Of a stretch of DNA of 49,159 nt, positions 34,653 to 42,932 are shown in pieces; position 1 is the stretch's first letter, and the number at the start of each line of letters is the position of its first letter. The translations under genes and the position numbers were made by a program. The notes under the pieces are model-generated. The model was not told where the DNA came from, made no database searches, and worked only from the letters and a program-made list of their open reading frames with translations. Source of the stretch: CAYSIX01 sp964431205 (GTDB lineage: Bacteria > Planctomycetota > Phycisphaerae > Phycisphaerales > Phycisphaeraceae); the NCBI GenBank assembly GCA_964431205.1, contig CAYSIX010000001.1, positions 1-49,159 of the forward strand, written 5' to 3'.

Positions 34653-34946
34653 TCAGACAGCGTCAGGCCGAGCACGATGGCCAACGTCTTTCGGCTCGGG
34701 CAGACCGTTCTGGCGCAGGCGAAGACTCTGGCCGATCGAATGCACGCCGTCACGAACGAGGATCTGGTCCCCGGGTGCGGACGCGTCGGCCGAGCGGGAC
34801 AGGCTGGCGAACGGGCTGTCAAGCGTTCCGAGGCCCAGCCCGTCGCCATCAACGGCGACGTGAAAGGTCGTGCTCGCCGCGGCGGACGATGTCCCCACAC
34901 ACAGGGCCAGCATCATCGCTGTACGAATGCCTGCTCGATGCAACAC
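34653..34946 (-). pseudogene. Truncated secreted beta-helix (DUF1565-like) gene
   Basis: A 97-residue product starting at a GTG at 34946 with AAGGA 6 nt upstream. It has a signal peptide (GIRTAMMLALCVGTSSAAAS) followed by the typical opening of secreted parallel beta-helix proteins: FHVAVDGDGLGLGTLDSPFA, then GDQILVRDGVHSIGQSLRLR. Full-length relatives are usually several hundred residues; here the frame ends just after the first strand set. It lies 45 nt downstream of the Gfo/Idh stop on the same strand. Most likely the 5' remnant of a polysaccharide-lyase-like gene. Confidence 0.55.
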
Positions 34947-34991
34947 GTCATTCCTTCTCCGCCCCCCAGGCGTCGTCCTCCAGCGCGGCGC

Positions 34992-36260
34992 TCACTGGCG
35001 CGTGCGGCTCGGCAGCGTTCCCGGCCTCAGGGCCGGAGCCGTCTTGATCATCACGGGCTCGGCTCGATGCGGCGTCGCGGGTCCGCCGACGCTCGCGTCG
35101 TCCGGCAGCACCCCACGCTCGAAGCACTCGCTGAAGAGGCGCTCGATCCCGTCGATCGACAGCAGAAGGTCGTCCTCGTCGTCTTCACGGTGCACACGCT
35201 GCGGCGCGACCGAACGCGGCCGAGTTGCCCGTGACACCGCCTCGACCAGGGCCGTGTGATCCCGGCCCATCTCCAGCGTCGCCAGCGTGTGCCCCGGCGG
35301 CGTCTGGCCCCGAACCACCGACGCGAAGCACTGCAGCATCGGTGTCCGGTCCCGCTGGACCATCGGCCAACGCTCGACCGCGCCACGATCGGGCGTGATC
35401 CGCACCTCCGACAGCGTCCGCTCGACCCGCCCGCGCTCGCAGAGGATCAGCAGCGTCGGGTCGATCCGCGTGCGGCAGGCGAGCGTGAACAGCGTCAGCA
35501 GGTCCACGCCGGTGTCCAGGCGGGCGCGCAGGCTCACCGTGTCGTAGTTCTCGATGTCGTGGGCGCGGAAGGTGTGGGCCTCGACCGATCGCGGCGTGGC
35601 GCTGTCTTGCAGCGTGGGCCCGGCGAAGTAGAGCGCAAGGTTGGCGAAGTGTGCCAGCGCGTTGCTCAAGGGGCTGTCGTCGACGGTGCGGCCGTCGAGC
35701 CGGTACCGTCCGGCCCAGTCGTTGCGGCGGAAGTAGGACTGCCGCCGCGGCCAGCACCCGATCACGCGGACCTCCCGCACGGCGCCCAGCTCGCCGGAGA
35801 GGAGCTTGCGCTTCAGCGCGTGCGTCGTCGGGTGATAGATCTCCTGAAACCCCAGCAGCACGGGCACGCCGGCGCGATCGCGCGTCGCGATCATCCGGTC
35901 CACCTCCCCGACCGTCGCCGCCGCCGGCTTCTCACACATCACGGGCAAACCCGCGGCCACCGCCTGAGACGTGTACGCCGCGTGCAGGTGGATCGGCACC
36001 GGCAGCCACACCGCGTCCAGCCCCTCCAGGCCCAGGAACCGATCGAAGTCGTCGCACACCGGCACGCCCCGCGACTCCAGCCGCGTCACCTGGCCGTTGT
36101 GACGATCGGGAAACGCCTCGAACACCCCGGCCAGCGTCACCGGCGGGTTCACCGCCGCGCCGCTGTTCTCGATCAGCTGCACAAGCGACCCGCCGTAGCC
36201 GCCGATGCCCGCCATGCCGACCCGAACACCATTCACGGGTTGACCCGTCCACCGGTTCAT
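34992..36260 (-). CDS. Gfo/Idh/MocA-family oxidoreductase
   Basis: A 422-residue NAD(P)-dependent oxidoreductase. The Rossmann loop is VRVGMAGIGGYGG, the EKP motif occurs in LPVMCEKPAAATVGEVD, and a substrate-side region is DDSPLSNALAHFANLALYF. It is longer than average owing to a C-terminal tail of about 50 residues. A hairpin, GGCTCC/GGAGCC (36266-36281), lies 5 nt before the ATG on the minus strand, so initiation might be structure-sensitive. It follows the UxaE-like gene by 90 nt on the same strand and is probably co-transcribed with it, suggesting a uronic-acid or keto-sugar-acid substrate. Confidence 0.82.
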   Translation of the reverse strand: MNRWTGQPVNGVRVGMAGIGGYGGSLVQLIENSGAAVNPPVTLAGVFEAFPDRHNGQVTRLESRGVPVCDDFDRFLGLEGLDAVWLPVPIHLHAAYTSQAVAAGLPVMCEKPAAATVGEVDRMIATRDRAGVPVLLGFQEIYHPTTHALKRKLLSGELGAVREVRVIGCWPRRQSYFRRNDWAGRYRLDGRTVDDSPLSNALAHFANLALYFAGPTLQDSATPRSVEAHTFRAHDIENYDTVSLRARLDTGVDLLTLFTLACRTRIDPTLLILCERGRVERTLSEVRITPDRGAVERWPMVQRDRTPMLQCFASVVRGQTPPGHTLATLEMGRDHTALVEAVSRATRPRSVAPQRVHREDDEDDLLLSIDGIERLFSECFERGVLPDDASVGGPATPHRAEPVMIKTAPALRPGTLPSRTRQ

Positions 36261-36350
36261 GCCGTGGCTCCACGCGGAGCCTCGTGAACGACGGTGTGAC
36301 CGCGCCGCGGGCTTCGATTGGTCGTGTCCTTGCGCATGCGTCTTCCTTAA

Positions 36351-37649
36351 TCAGCCGCGCGACAGGGCGCGCAGGTGTCGGGTGAAGTGCTCGGCCAGGC
36401 AACGCCGGTACTCGTCCGCGTGTTCGCGCAACACGCGGTGCACCAGCGGGCCCAGCTCCGCGTCGGTCAGCACCGAGCCGAACGTGCAGTGCAGGATCTG
36501 CCGGCCCGGCGCGGTGAAGCCCCGGCCCGCCGGCACGTCGTCCCACCGCTCGAGGTAGACCGCCTCCCGCTCGGCGTCCGAGGCGATGTCCTCGGGCGCC
36601 GGCACCCGGGTCAGCTCCGCCGAGACGTGGTAGGTGGCACGGTCTTGCTCGTAACGCTCACGTGAGAACACGATGATGCGCCGGAACTGGTCCGGTGCCA
36701 GCCGTGCCAGCACGCGCAGCGCCTCGAGGTAGCTCGTGCCGGCGGTCTTGACGTGAAACATCCCCTCGGTCGCACGGGCGAGGATCGGATACATCGAGAG
36801 CTTGTCGGACCCGGAGTGAAGCGAGAGCTTGTAGGGCCCGCAGGCCCGGGCGATCGCGGCGTGGGTGCGGAGGGATCGCTCCAGCGCGTCGAGGTCCCCG
36901 CGGTAATCGACGCCCTTCTCGAAATCGCCGATGAACCGCGGCGCCAGACTGACCAGCGGCACGCCCTGGGATCGGAACTGGTCGGCGATGATGTAGTGCT
37001 CGGCCGGCGAGGTGGGCTGCTCGGTCTCGTCCACGGACAGCTCGAGCTCGATCTCGACGCCCCGCTCCTTCGCCGCCGACCGGGCATATTGCGCAAGGTT
37101 CAGGGCGCAGTCGATCGCCCGGCCGTACTTGACCGCGGCGCGACGAACGGTCAGCCCGTCGAGCGTGATCCGGCCACCGTCGGGCAGCGTGACGGTCTGA
37201 TCTTCGTACCGTTTGACCCATGGCGCGACGTCGCCGAGCGTCGCGAAGCGTTGCTCGACCTCGTCGGGGGTGTAGCCGTCGGCCTTCTGGTCTACGAATT
37301 CGGAAGGATCGAGGGTAAAGAAGACGAAGCCGGCGTCGAGCGTGACGTCGACGTCCTCGGTGCGTTTGATGTGATCGGCATCGGCGCCCCAGGGCTCGGA
37401 ATAGCCGGCGCGGGTGAGGGCGTCGGCGGCGCAGCGCATCACCTCGGTGGGCGAGCGACGGGTGCGGTTCATCTCGCGGATGGATTGCTGGGCGAAGATG
37501 CCGCGGATCGGGCCACCGGCGTCGCGCAGGGCGTCGAGGTGCCCGGGCGTGGCGCAGCCGAGCCGATCGCCGAACCCGAAGCTCGGCGTGAGGCCGAGCA
37601 GGCTCGGGGCGGTGGCGGTGCGATGCGGTGCGTCGGTCGTGTGGCTCAT
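36351..37649 (-). CDS. uxaE: Tagaturonate epimerase-like protein (UxaE family)
   Basis: A 432-residue protein recognised by the UxaE-type core: SLHSGSDKLSMYPILARATE, FHVKTAGTSYLEALR and the N-terminal GFGDRLGCATPGHL with FAQQSIREM. The family interconverts tagaturonate and fructuronate, linking galacturonate and glucuronate catabolism, and uses metal-binding His/Glu residues on a TIM barrel. HTTDAPHRTATAP is a short non-conserved N-terminus. No uronate isomerase or fructuronate reductase lies in the window, so the rest of the pathway must be elsewhere or the role differs. It precedes a Gfo/Idh gene on the same strand. Confidence 0.72.
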   Translation of the reverse strand: MSHTTDAPHRTATAPSLLGLTPSFGFGDRLGCATPGHLDALRDAGGPIRGIFAQQSIREMNRTRRSPTEVMRCAADALTRAGYSEPWGADADHIKRTEDVDVTLDAGFVFFTLDPSEFVDQKADGYTPDEVEQRFATLGDVAPWVKRYEDQTVTLPDGGRITLDGLTVRRAAVKYGRAIDCALNLAQYARSAAKERGVEIELELSVDETEQPTSPAEHYIIADQFRSQGVPLVSLAPRFIGDFEKGVDYRGDLDALERSLRTHAAIARACGPYKLSLHSGSDKLSMYPILARATEGMFHVKTAGTSYLEALRVLARLAPDQFRRIIVFSRERYEQDRATYHVSAELTRVPAPEDIASDAEREAVYLERWDDVPAGRGFTAPGRQILHCTFGSVLTDAELGPLVHRVLREHADEYRRCLAEHFTRHLRALSRG

Positions 37650-38098
37650 AGGTTCATCCGCAGGGCGTGCCTCGGGGCATCCGGTTCATGGGACCGGCTC
37701 GGCGCGTCAACACCGCCGTCGATCCGTTCGCAAGGATAGCCGAGGGGCGTGATCGACTCGCCGGTGAAATTTGAAGACATCCGGTCCCCGTGTGAGTGTG
37801 GTCGGGCCGCGGACAGGCGGAGGCTTTCCGAGCGATCCGATCGATCCGGGGCGAGGCCCGCTCGAGGCGACGAATGCTCCGGTCCGCGGGATGGATGCGG
37901 CGATCGTGAGCGGGTCGGCCGGCCGTTTGACCGACCGCGGCGTGGTCGCTTCCGCCGTGGCGGACCGATGCCCGCGCGGTCTGATCCGTTTCAACTTTGG
38001 TGCCGGGAGTGTTCGTCGGACGTGCTAACCTCCCCGCAATGGCGACGAATCCAGAAGCAGAAGGGCATCACGGCGGTTTCAAGCGGGCGACCCGAATG
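37650..38098. other. Divergent intergenic region upstream of UxaE-like gene
   Basis: No gene. On the minus strand, CTTCAA (37776-37771) is followed at the same offset as in the 44184 promoter by TCGATC, so a weaker fourth copy of the shared promoter box may serve the UxaE-like gene, though its -35 and -10 do not line up. A GGTCGG/CCGACC hairpin lies at 37913-37936. Confidence 0.3.
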
Positions 38099-38154
38099 CT
38101 TCAACATTGCAGTCGCTTGTAACCATTGTTCGCCCCCTGGCGGCGGGTTATGGT
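38099..38154 (+). promoter_or_regulatory. Direct-repeat-controlled promoter of pseudopilin 1
   Basis: CTTCAACATTG (38099-38109) and CTTGTAACCATTG (38116-38128) carry ATTG motifs 19 bp apart. The second overlaps the -35 TTGTTC (38126-38131). A 17-nt spacer leads to the -10 TATGGT (38149-38154). The promoters at 39392-39447 and 44184-44239 have the same arrangement. Overlap of a direct repeat with -35 is typical of AraC-family activators. Confidence 0.6.
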
Positions 38155-38309
38155 TGAACAAGTCAACTCGCGGACGACAGGTCATTCGACATGGCGGCTG
38201 AGGCTGATTCGAAGATTTCTCTGGTTTGCTGCCCCGTTCGTGTGGTTTCACCCGAATACGCGCCGCCGAAGCCTCACGGCGACGTGACCTGCCAAGGAGG
38301 CATTCGCTC

Positions 38310-39158
38310 ATGACAACGCGACGCACCAAACACGGCTTCACCCTCATCGAGCTGCTCGTGGTGATCTCGATCATCGCGCTGCTGATCGGCATCCTCTTGC
38401 CGGCGCTCGGCAAGGCGCGCGAGACCGCGAGGCTGATCCAGTGCGCGCAGAACCAGCGTCAGGTCAGCATCGCGATGAACGTGTACACCGAGGATTTCGA
38501 CGGCTTTTTCCCGATGATGGATATGAGAAACGTCAGCTTCGGGGGCACGCAATACCTCCACTACACCTGGTGGGCCCAGCTCGGTCGCGGCCTGTACATC
38601 CCCAGCGGGGACGACAACCTCAACAACGACGCGTCCAGCAACGTGATGGTCTGCCCCTCGGACCCCGATCCCACCGAATGGACCGATCGCTTCTCCAGCT
38701 TCGGGGCCAGCGGCTTGCTCGTCTGGGGCAATGAGGATGGCACCCCGCCCACCCCGCAGCGGCTGATCGGTTCCGCCGTCACGAACGCAGACCCGAAGTA
38801 CCTCGAGCAGCGGCCCCGGATCGACGTGGTGCGTTCGCCGTCGCAGGTCATCCTCACCGGCGAGTGCGTCGGCGACCCGATGCTCAACCCGAACATTCCC
38901 AACCGCTGGTGGGCCGGCGAGCGACCGACGCCTTCCGCGATCCAGCACCAGGACTTCACGGACTGGACGCGTCACTCCCCGACACCCTCCGGCCGAACCC
39001 TCGGTGGCTTCTACGCCGACGCGAAGAACGGCATCGCCAACTTCTCCTACGTCGACGGGCACGCCGCCACGGTCAACCAGTGGTCCGAAGACCTCGTCGG
39101 GTTACAGGAAGTGCCCCCGGAGGAGATCGTCGAGAAGTGCACCATGTGGTTGTATTGA
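38310..39158 (+). CDS. Type IV pseudopilin-like protein, copy 1
   Basis: A 282-residue protein. The ATG at 38310 has AAGGAGG at 38294-38300 with a 9-nt spacer; the open frame upstream is not used. The prepilin leader TRRTKHGFTLIELLVV precedes a long hydrophobic helix. The body has YTEDFDGFFPMMDM, VMVCPSDPDPTEW and, near the C-terminus, GIANFSYVDGHAATV, which holds the DG of the H-X9-DG family. It is a close paralogue of the 39626-40471 protein along its whole length. It probably assembles in, or is exported by, a type II/IV-like system. Role in this cluster unknown. Confidence 0.87.
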   Translation: MTTRRTKHGFTLIELLVVISIIALLIGILLPALGKARETARLIQCAQNQRQVSIAMNVYTEDFDGFFPMMDMRNVSFGGTQYLHYTWWAQLGRGLYIPSGDDNLNNDASSNVMVCPSDPDPTEWTDRFSSFGASGLLVWGNEDGTPPTPQRLIGSAVTNADPKYLEQRPRIDVVRSPSQVILTGECVGDPMLNPNIPNRWWAGERPTPSAIQHQDFTDWTRHSPTPSGRTLGGFYADAKNGIANFSYVDGHAATVNQWSEDLVGLQEVPPEEIVEKCTMWLY

Positions 39159-39391
39159 CCGACCGGATCCGCCGTCTGATCTGTGGAGGATGTCGAGGGT
39201 GTCGCGTTCGCTGCGTGTTCGAACGAGCGACCTTCACGGTGGGGCGAATGCGATCGCGACCCAGCCGACCCAGAAACACACGGCGTGACGCCGGCAAAGG
39301 CCCCCACCGGTGAATCGGGATCGGATCATAACGCGTTATGAAACCTGACCATAGGTGTTTGACGGACGGGTTGCACGAGCGGACCGGAATC
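39159..39391. other. Spacer between the two pseudopilin genes
   Basis: No gene is seen. The segment is the end of the duplicated unit before the second promoter; no clear terminator stem with a T-tract is visible. Confidence 0.4.
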
Positions 39392-39447
39392 CTTCAACAT
39401 TGCGGGCGTTTGAAACTATTGCCGAGCCCGCCCGCCGCCGTTAGAGT
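39392..39447 (+). promoter_or_regulatory. Direct-repeat-controlled promoter of pseudopilin 2
   Basis: CTTCAACATTG (39392-39402), then a second ATTG (39418-39421) exactly 19 bp after the first. -35 TTGCCG (39419-39424), 17-nt spacer, -10 TAGAGT (39442-39447). The first half-site is identical to that at 38099. Confidence 0.6.
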
Positions 39448-39625
39448 CAGTTTTGCGGGTCGAACACCGGCTCGACCGCCCCTGTGTGCTTTCCTTCAAT
39501 TCGTGTCCTGCAATGAGATTGGCAATGCCCTTTAACCCGACGATTCAGCGCGGCCTCCTCGGCAGGCGCGACAGTCTCGGCACCCCCGCATCGCCCCTCG
39601 CTTCCACGTTGAGGATTGCCCCAGC

Positions 39626-40471
39626 ATGAACACGCCACCGCGCAGAATCGGCTTTACACTCATCGAGCTGCTGGTTGTCATCTCCATCATCGCGCTGCTG
39701 ATCGGCATCCTCCTGCCGGCGCTGAGCAAGGCTCGCGAAACCGCCAGGCTGGTCCAGTGCGCCCAAAACCAACGTCAAGTCAGCATCGCGCTCAACGTGT
39801 ACACCGAGGACTACGACGGTTATTTCCCGCGCATGGACATGGGCGCCCGGCCCGACATCGGCTACTCGCACCACTACACCTGGTGGGGCCAGCTCGGCCG
39901 CGGTCTGTACATCCCCAACGGGGACGACAACCGCAACGACGACGCGTCCAGCAACGTGATGGTCTGCCCCTCGGACCCCGACCCCACCGAATGGAGCGAC
40001 CGCTTCTCCAGCTTCGGCGCCAGTGGCCTGCTCGTCTGGGGCAACGACGACGGCGCCGAGCCGTCCCCGCAGCGACTGATCGGTTCAGTCGTCGCGGAAG
40101 CAGATCCCGGGTACCTCAACGAGCGGCCCCGCATCAGCCACGTGCGTGGGGCGTCGCAGGTGATCCTCACCGGCGAGTGCATCGGCTTTCCGTTCATCAA
40201 CCCGCGACAGCCCAACCGATGGAAGGCCCAGACGCGGCCGACCCCCGACAAAGTCAAGCACCAGGAGTGGACCGACTGGGATCGTCACTCCTCGAGCCCC
40301 TCTGGAAGGTCCCTCGGCGGCTTCTACCTCGAGGCACGCAACGGCATCGCCAACTTCGCCTACGTCGATGGGCACGCCGGCACGGTTCAGCAGTGGAGCG
40401 AAGACCTCGTCGGGCTCGAAGAGGTGCCCCCCGACCAGATCATGGACAAGTGCAGAATGTGGGTTTATTGA
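39626..40471 (+). CDS. Type IV pseudopilin-like protein, copy 2
   Basis: A 281-residue paralogue of the preceding pseudopilin, with the same landmarks: PRRIGFTLIELLVV leader, YTEDYDGYFPRMDM, YTWWGQLGRGLYIPNGDD, VMVCPSDPDPTEW, GIANFAYVDGHAGTV. TTGAGGAT lies about 10 nt before the ATG. The two differ mainly in a loop around residues 75-85 and in the region after TGEC. It is followed after 72 nt by a PEP-CTERM/dockerin gene without an obvious separate promoter, so the two are probably co-transcribed. Tandem duplication that included the promoter is the simplest origin. Confidence 0.87.
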   Translation: MNTPPRRIGFTLIELLVVISIIALLIGILLPALSKARETARLVQCAQNQRQVSIALNVYTEDYDGYFPRMDMGARPDIGYSHHYTWWGQLGRGLYIPNGDDNRNDDASSNVMVCPSDPDPTEWSDRFSSFGASGLLVWGNDDGAEPSPQRLIGSVVAEADPGYLNERPRISHVRGASQVILTGECIGFPFINPRQPNRWKAQTRPTPDKVKHQEWTDWDRHSSSPSGRSLGGFYLEARNGIANFAYVDGHAGTVQQWSEDLVGLEEVPPDQIMDKCRMWVY

Positions 40472-40543
40472 CTGATTGGACGTGACGTCTCATTTTTATG
40501 GCCTTTTCATCTCAGACGATGAGGAGGAAAGAAGGAGGAAAAC

Positions 40544-41689
40544 ATGCAACCGATCAAGCAAAGTGTTCTAGCCGCCGCGGCTCTTTCTCTGACGGTGGCC
40601 TGGCCGATGAGTGCCGGCGCCGAAATCGTCCACACAACCGATGGCAACGGCCTCGATGGAGAGGCCTTTGAAGTCGTCAACGAAGCGGGATTCCCCCCTG
40701 TGATCACGTTTGACGATGGGTTCGACACGCTCGACGTTGAGGCGAACGGCCGTTTCAACCAGGGCGATCGAAACGAGTTCATCGTCCTGAAGTTCGACCT
40801 GACCGGTGTGGACAAGAGCCAGATCACCGAAGCGAGCGTGAACTTCATCTTCAACCGCGGGTCCAGCAACAACCACAAGGAGCAGACGATCTGGGGCGTC
40901 AGCCCCGACGCGGCAGGGTTTGACACCTTCGCCACGATGACGGATGCCGACTTCGACCCCGCCACGGGGGATCCCAGCTTCGACGACGTGCCCGGGCTGG
41001 AGAATGACGGTGACTCGGTGACCCGGAGCGTCCTCGCCGATGAAACTTCGTTCCTGGGCACCTTCCTGTTCCCCTTCGAGAACCAGGAGGAAGTGGACGA
41101 GTTCAACAACGACGAGGATCCGAGCAACGACGTGGCAGAAGACTTTCTGGACGCCGGCGATACCGGCACCATCGATCAGAACCTGCTGGACACCACCGGC
41201 CCGGATCCGCTGGAGCCGGACGCGGTGCTCGATAACGAGGCGGCGGACGCGATCGAGGGCACGATCGTCGACTACCTGCAAAGCCTCGGGACGGACGACC
41301 CGGCGCTGTTCCTGATCAGCGGCAACGGCAGCAACGGCCAGTTCCGCTGGGTCACCAAGGAAGCCGGCGGCGAAGCGGGCGCGCCGTTCCTCGAGTTCAC
41401 CCTCGGCGCTCAGGTCGTCACCGGTGACGCCGATGGCGACGGTGACGTGGACGCGTTCGACCTGGGCCTCTGGCAGACGCAGTTCGGTCAGACCGGCGAG
41501 GGCCTCAGCGCCGACTTCGACGACGACGGCGACGTGGACGCGTTCGACCTGGGCCTGTGGCAGACCAACTTCGGCACGGGCCAGGATGGCAGCGCGGTGC
41601 CGGAGCCGGCGACGCTGGCGCTGCTGCTGGCGGCCGCGGGCCTGTGCGGCCGGCGTCGCACCGCGGCGGCCGATCGGCGATCGAGCTGA
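40544..41689 (+). CDS. Secreted PEP-CTERM protein with dockerin repeats
   Basis: A 381-residue secreted protein with AAGGAGG at 40532-40538 before the ATG. Signal peptide SVLAAAALSLTVAWPMSAGA. The body of about 260 residues is closely related to the 33245-34090 protein (TTDGNGLDGEAFEVV, LKFDLTGVDKSQITEASVNF, SSNNHKEQTIWGVSPDAAGF, YLQSLGTDDPALFLISGNGS). Unlike that protein, PFLEFTLGAQVV is followed by two dockerin-like calcium loops and only then VPEPATLALLL and a basic end. An insertion near residue 185 (NQEEVDEFNNDEDPSND) is also specific to this copy. Sorting by exosortase plus attachment to a cohesin-like partner is inferred. Confidence 0.82.
   Translation: MQPIKQSVLAAAALSLTVAWPMSAGAEIVHTTDGNGLDGEAFEVVNEAGFPPVITFDDGFDTLDVEANGRFNQGDRNEFIVLKFDLTGVDKSQITEASVNFIFNRGSSNNHKEQTIWGVSPDAAGFDTFATMTDADFDPATGDPSFDDVPGLENDGDSVTRSVLADETSFLGTFLFPFENQEEVDEFNNDEDPSNDVAEDFLDAGDTGTIDQNLLDTTGPDPLEPDAVLDNEAADAIEGTIVDYLQSLGTDDPALFLISGNGSNGQFRWVTKEAGGEAGAPFLEFTLGAQVVTGDADGDGDVDAFDLGLWQTQFGQTGEGLSADFDDDGDVDAFDLGLWQTNFGTGQDGSAVPEPATLALLLAAAGLCGRRRTAAADRRSS
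41424..41582 (+). repeat. Dockerin-like double calcium-loop cassette (copy 3)
   Basis: Encodes DADGDGDVDAFDLGLWQTQF and DFDDDGDVDAFDLGLWQTNF. It is inserted precisely where the paralogue at 33245-34090 passes from its body to its IPEP tail. Confidence 0.8.
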
Positions 41690-41835
41690 CGGTTCGTGAC
41701 GATCGGGCCACGGACGTGGCCGTGAGGCAGGGATCGTGCGAGAATGGCGAGGCCGGTCGCTGACAAGGCGGCCGGCCTCATTCACAGGTGGCGCCGCCGC
41801 GCCTCGGTCACGATCACCCTTCGGACCGCAACACC

Positions 41836-42882
41836 ATGGACCTGTGCATCGTCGGACAACAAGGCCACGTCAAGGCGGTGCTCGCGGAGCTGACGGGCTT
41901 GCCGCGGGTGCGGATCGTGGGCGTCGCGCCGGGGACGCCGGGCGGCGAGGCCACGGTCGTGCCCAGCTGGTGTGATCGCCACGGGCACGAGCCGCGGCGG
42001 TTCGAGGACGCCGTCGAGATGCTCGACGCGCTGCGACCGGACGCGGTGTGCATCGACAACCCGTTCCACCTGCACGCGGACGTGTGCGTGGCGGCGCTGG
42101 AGCGGGGCGTGCACGTGCTGTGTGAGAAACCGGTGGCGACGACGCTGGAGGGCCTGTCGCGCGTGGAGGCGGCCGGGGAGCGTTCGTCGGCGGTGCTGAT
42201 GACCATCATGAAGAGCCGGTACGACCCGGCGATCTACACCGCGTGGCAAGCGGTGCGCAAGGGGGCGATCGGCCCGGTGAGGCTGATCGACTGCCGCAAG
42301 TCCTACCGCCTGGGTCAGCGGCCCGAGTTCTACCGCAGCCGGGAAACCTACGGCGGGACGATCCTGTGGGTCGGGATCCACGCGGTGGACTGGATCGTCT
42401 GGTTCAGCGGGCAGCGGTTCGAGTCGGCGTGGGCGACGCACACGACGGCGGACAACCGCGGGCACGGCGACCTGGAGTCGGCCGCGGCGTGCCAGCTTGT
42501 CCTGGCCGACGGCACGCCGGCGTCGGTGATGATCGACTACTTTCGGCCGGACACCGCGCCGACGCACGGCGACGACCGCATCCGCGTGGTGGGCGTCGAT
42601 GGGGTGATCGAGGTGCGCGAGGGTCGGGCGTACCTGATCAACGGCGAGGCGTCGGGCGAGCGTCGGCTGGCGGTCGGGTGCGACCGCGGGCTGGTCGCGG
42701 ACTTTCTCGGCGTGATCGAGCGCGGTGAGGAGGGGCTGATCCGTCGGTGGGAGGTCTTCGAGGCGACGCGTGCGTGCCTGGCGGCGCGGGCATCGGCGGA
42801 CGGGGCGGGGGTGGTGCGGCGGTCGGCTCTGACGGAAGTGGACGCGGAGGCATCGCGATCGACCGAAGGGGCGGTGGGATGA
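41836..42882 (+). CDS. Gfo/Idh/MocA-family oxidoreductase
   Basis: A 348-residue protein from the ATG at 41836; the frame opens at 41788 without a ribosome site. The N-terminal strand MDLCIVGQQGHVKAVL is an unusual form of the nucleotide loop, lacking the normal GxGxxG. The EKP motif is present in VHVLCEKPVATTLEGL, and ILWVGIHAVDWIVWF carries a His at the usual substrate side. It is flanked by a PEP-CTERM gene upstream and the XylR-type regulator 50 nt downstream. Because of the altered loop, cofactor binding may be weak or different. Substrate unknown. Confidence 0.78.
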   Translation: MDLCIVGQQGHVKAVLAELTGLPRVRIVGVAPGTPGGEATVVPSWCDRHGHEPRRFEDAVEMLDALRPDAVCIDNPFHLHADVCVAALERGVHVLCEKPVATTLEGLSRVEAAGERSSAVLMTIMKSRYDPAIYTAWQAVRKGAIGPVRLIDCRKSYRLGQRPEFYRSRETYGGTILWVGIHAVDWIVWFSGQRFESAWATHTTADNRGHGDLESAAACQLVLADGTPASVMIDYFRPDTAPTHGDDRIRVVGVDGVIEVREGRAYLINGEASGERRLAVGCDRGLVADFLGVIERGEEGLIRRWEVFEATRACLAARASADGAGVVRRSALTEVDAEASRSTEGAVG

Positions 42883-42932
42883 ACCAGGCCGGTTGAGCGA
42901 TCGTCCGCGACGGGCGATCATGGACCTTGAGG

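Noticed and set aside
14698..41582. Nearly identical short repeats read as minisatellite or CRISPR-like
   Set aside because: They are in-frame dockerin calcium loops inside three genes, with no regular array or spacers.
41706..41779. Two hairpins after the PEP-CTERM/dockerin gene as an intrinsic terminator
   Set aside because: GGCCACG/CGTGGCC and GAGGCCGG/CCGGCCTC can pair, but neither is followed by a T-tract and the second has a long loop. Not strong enough to call.
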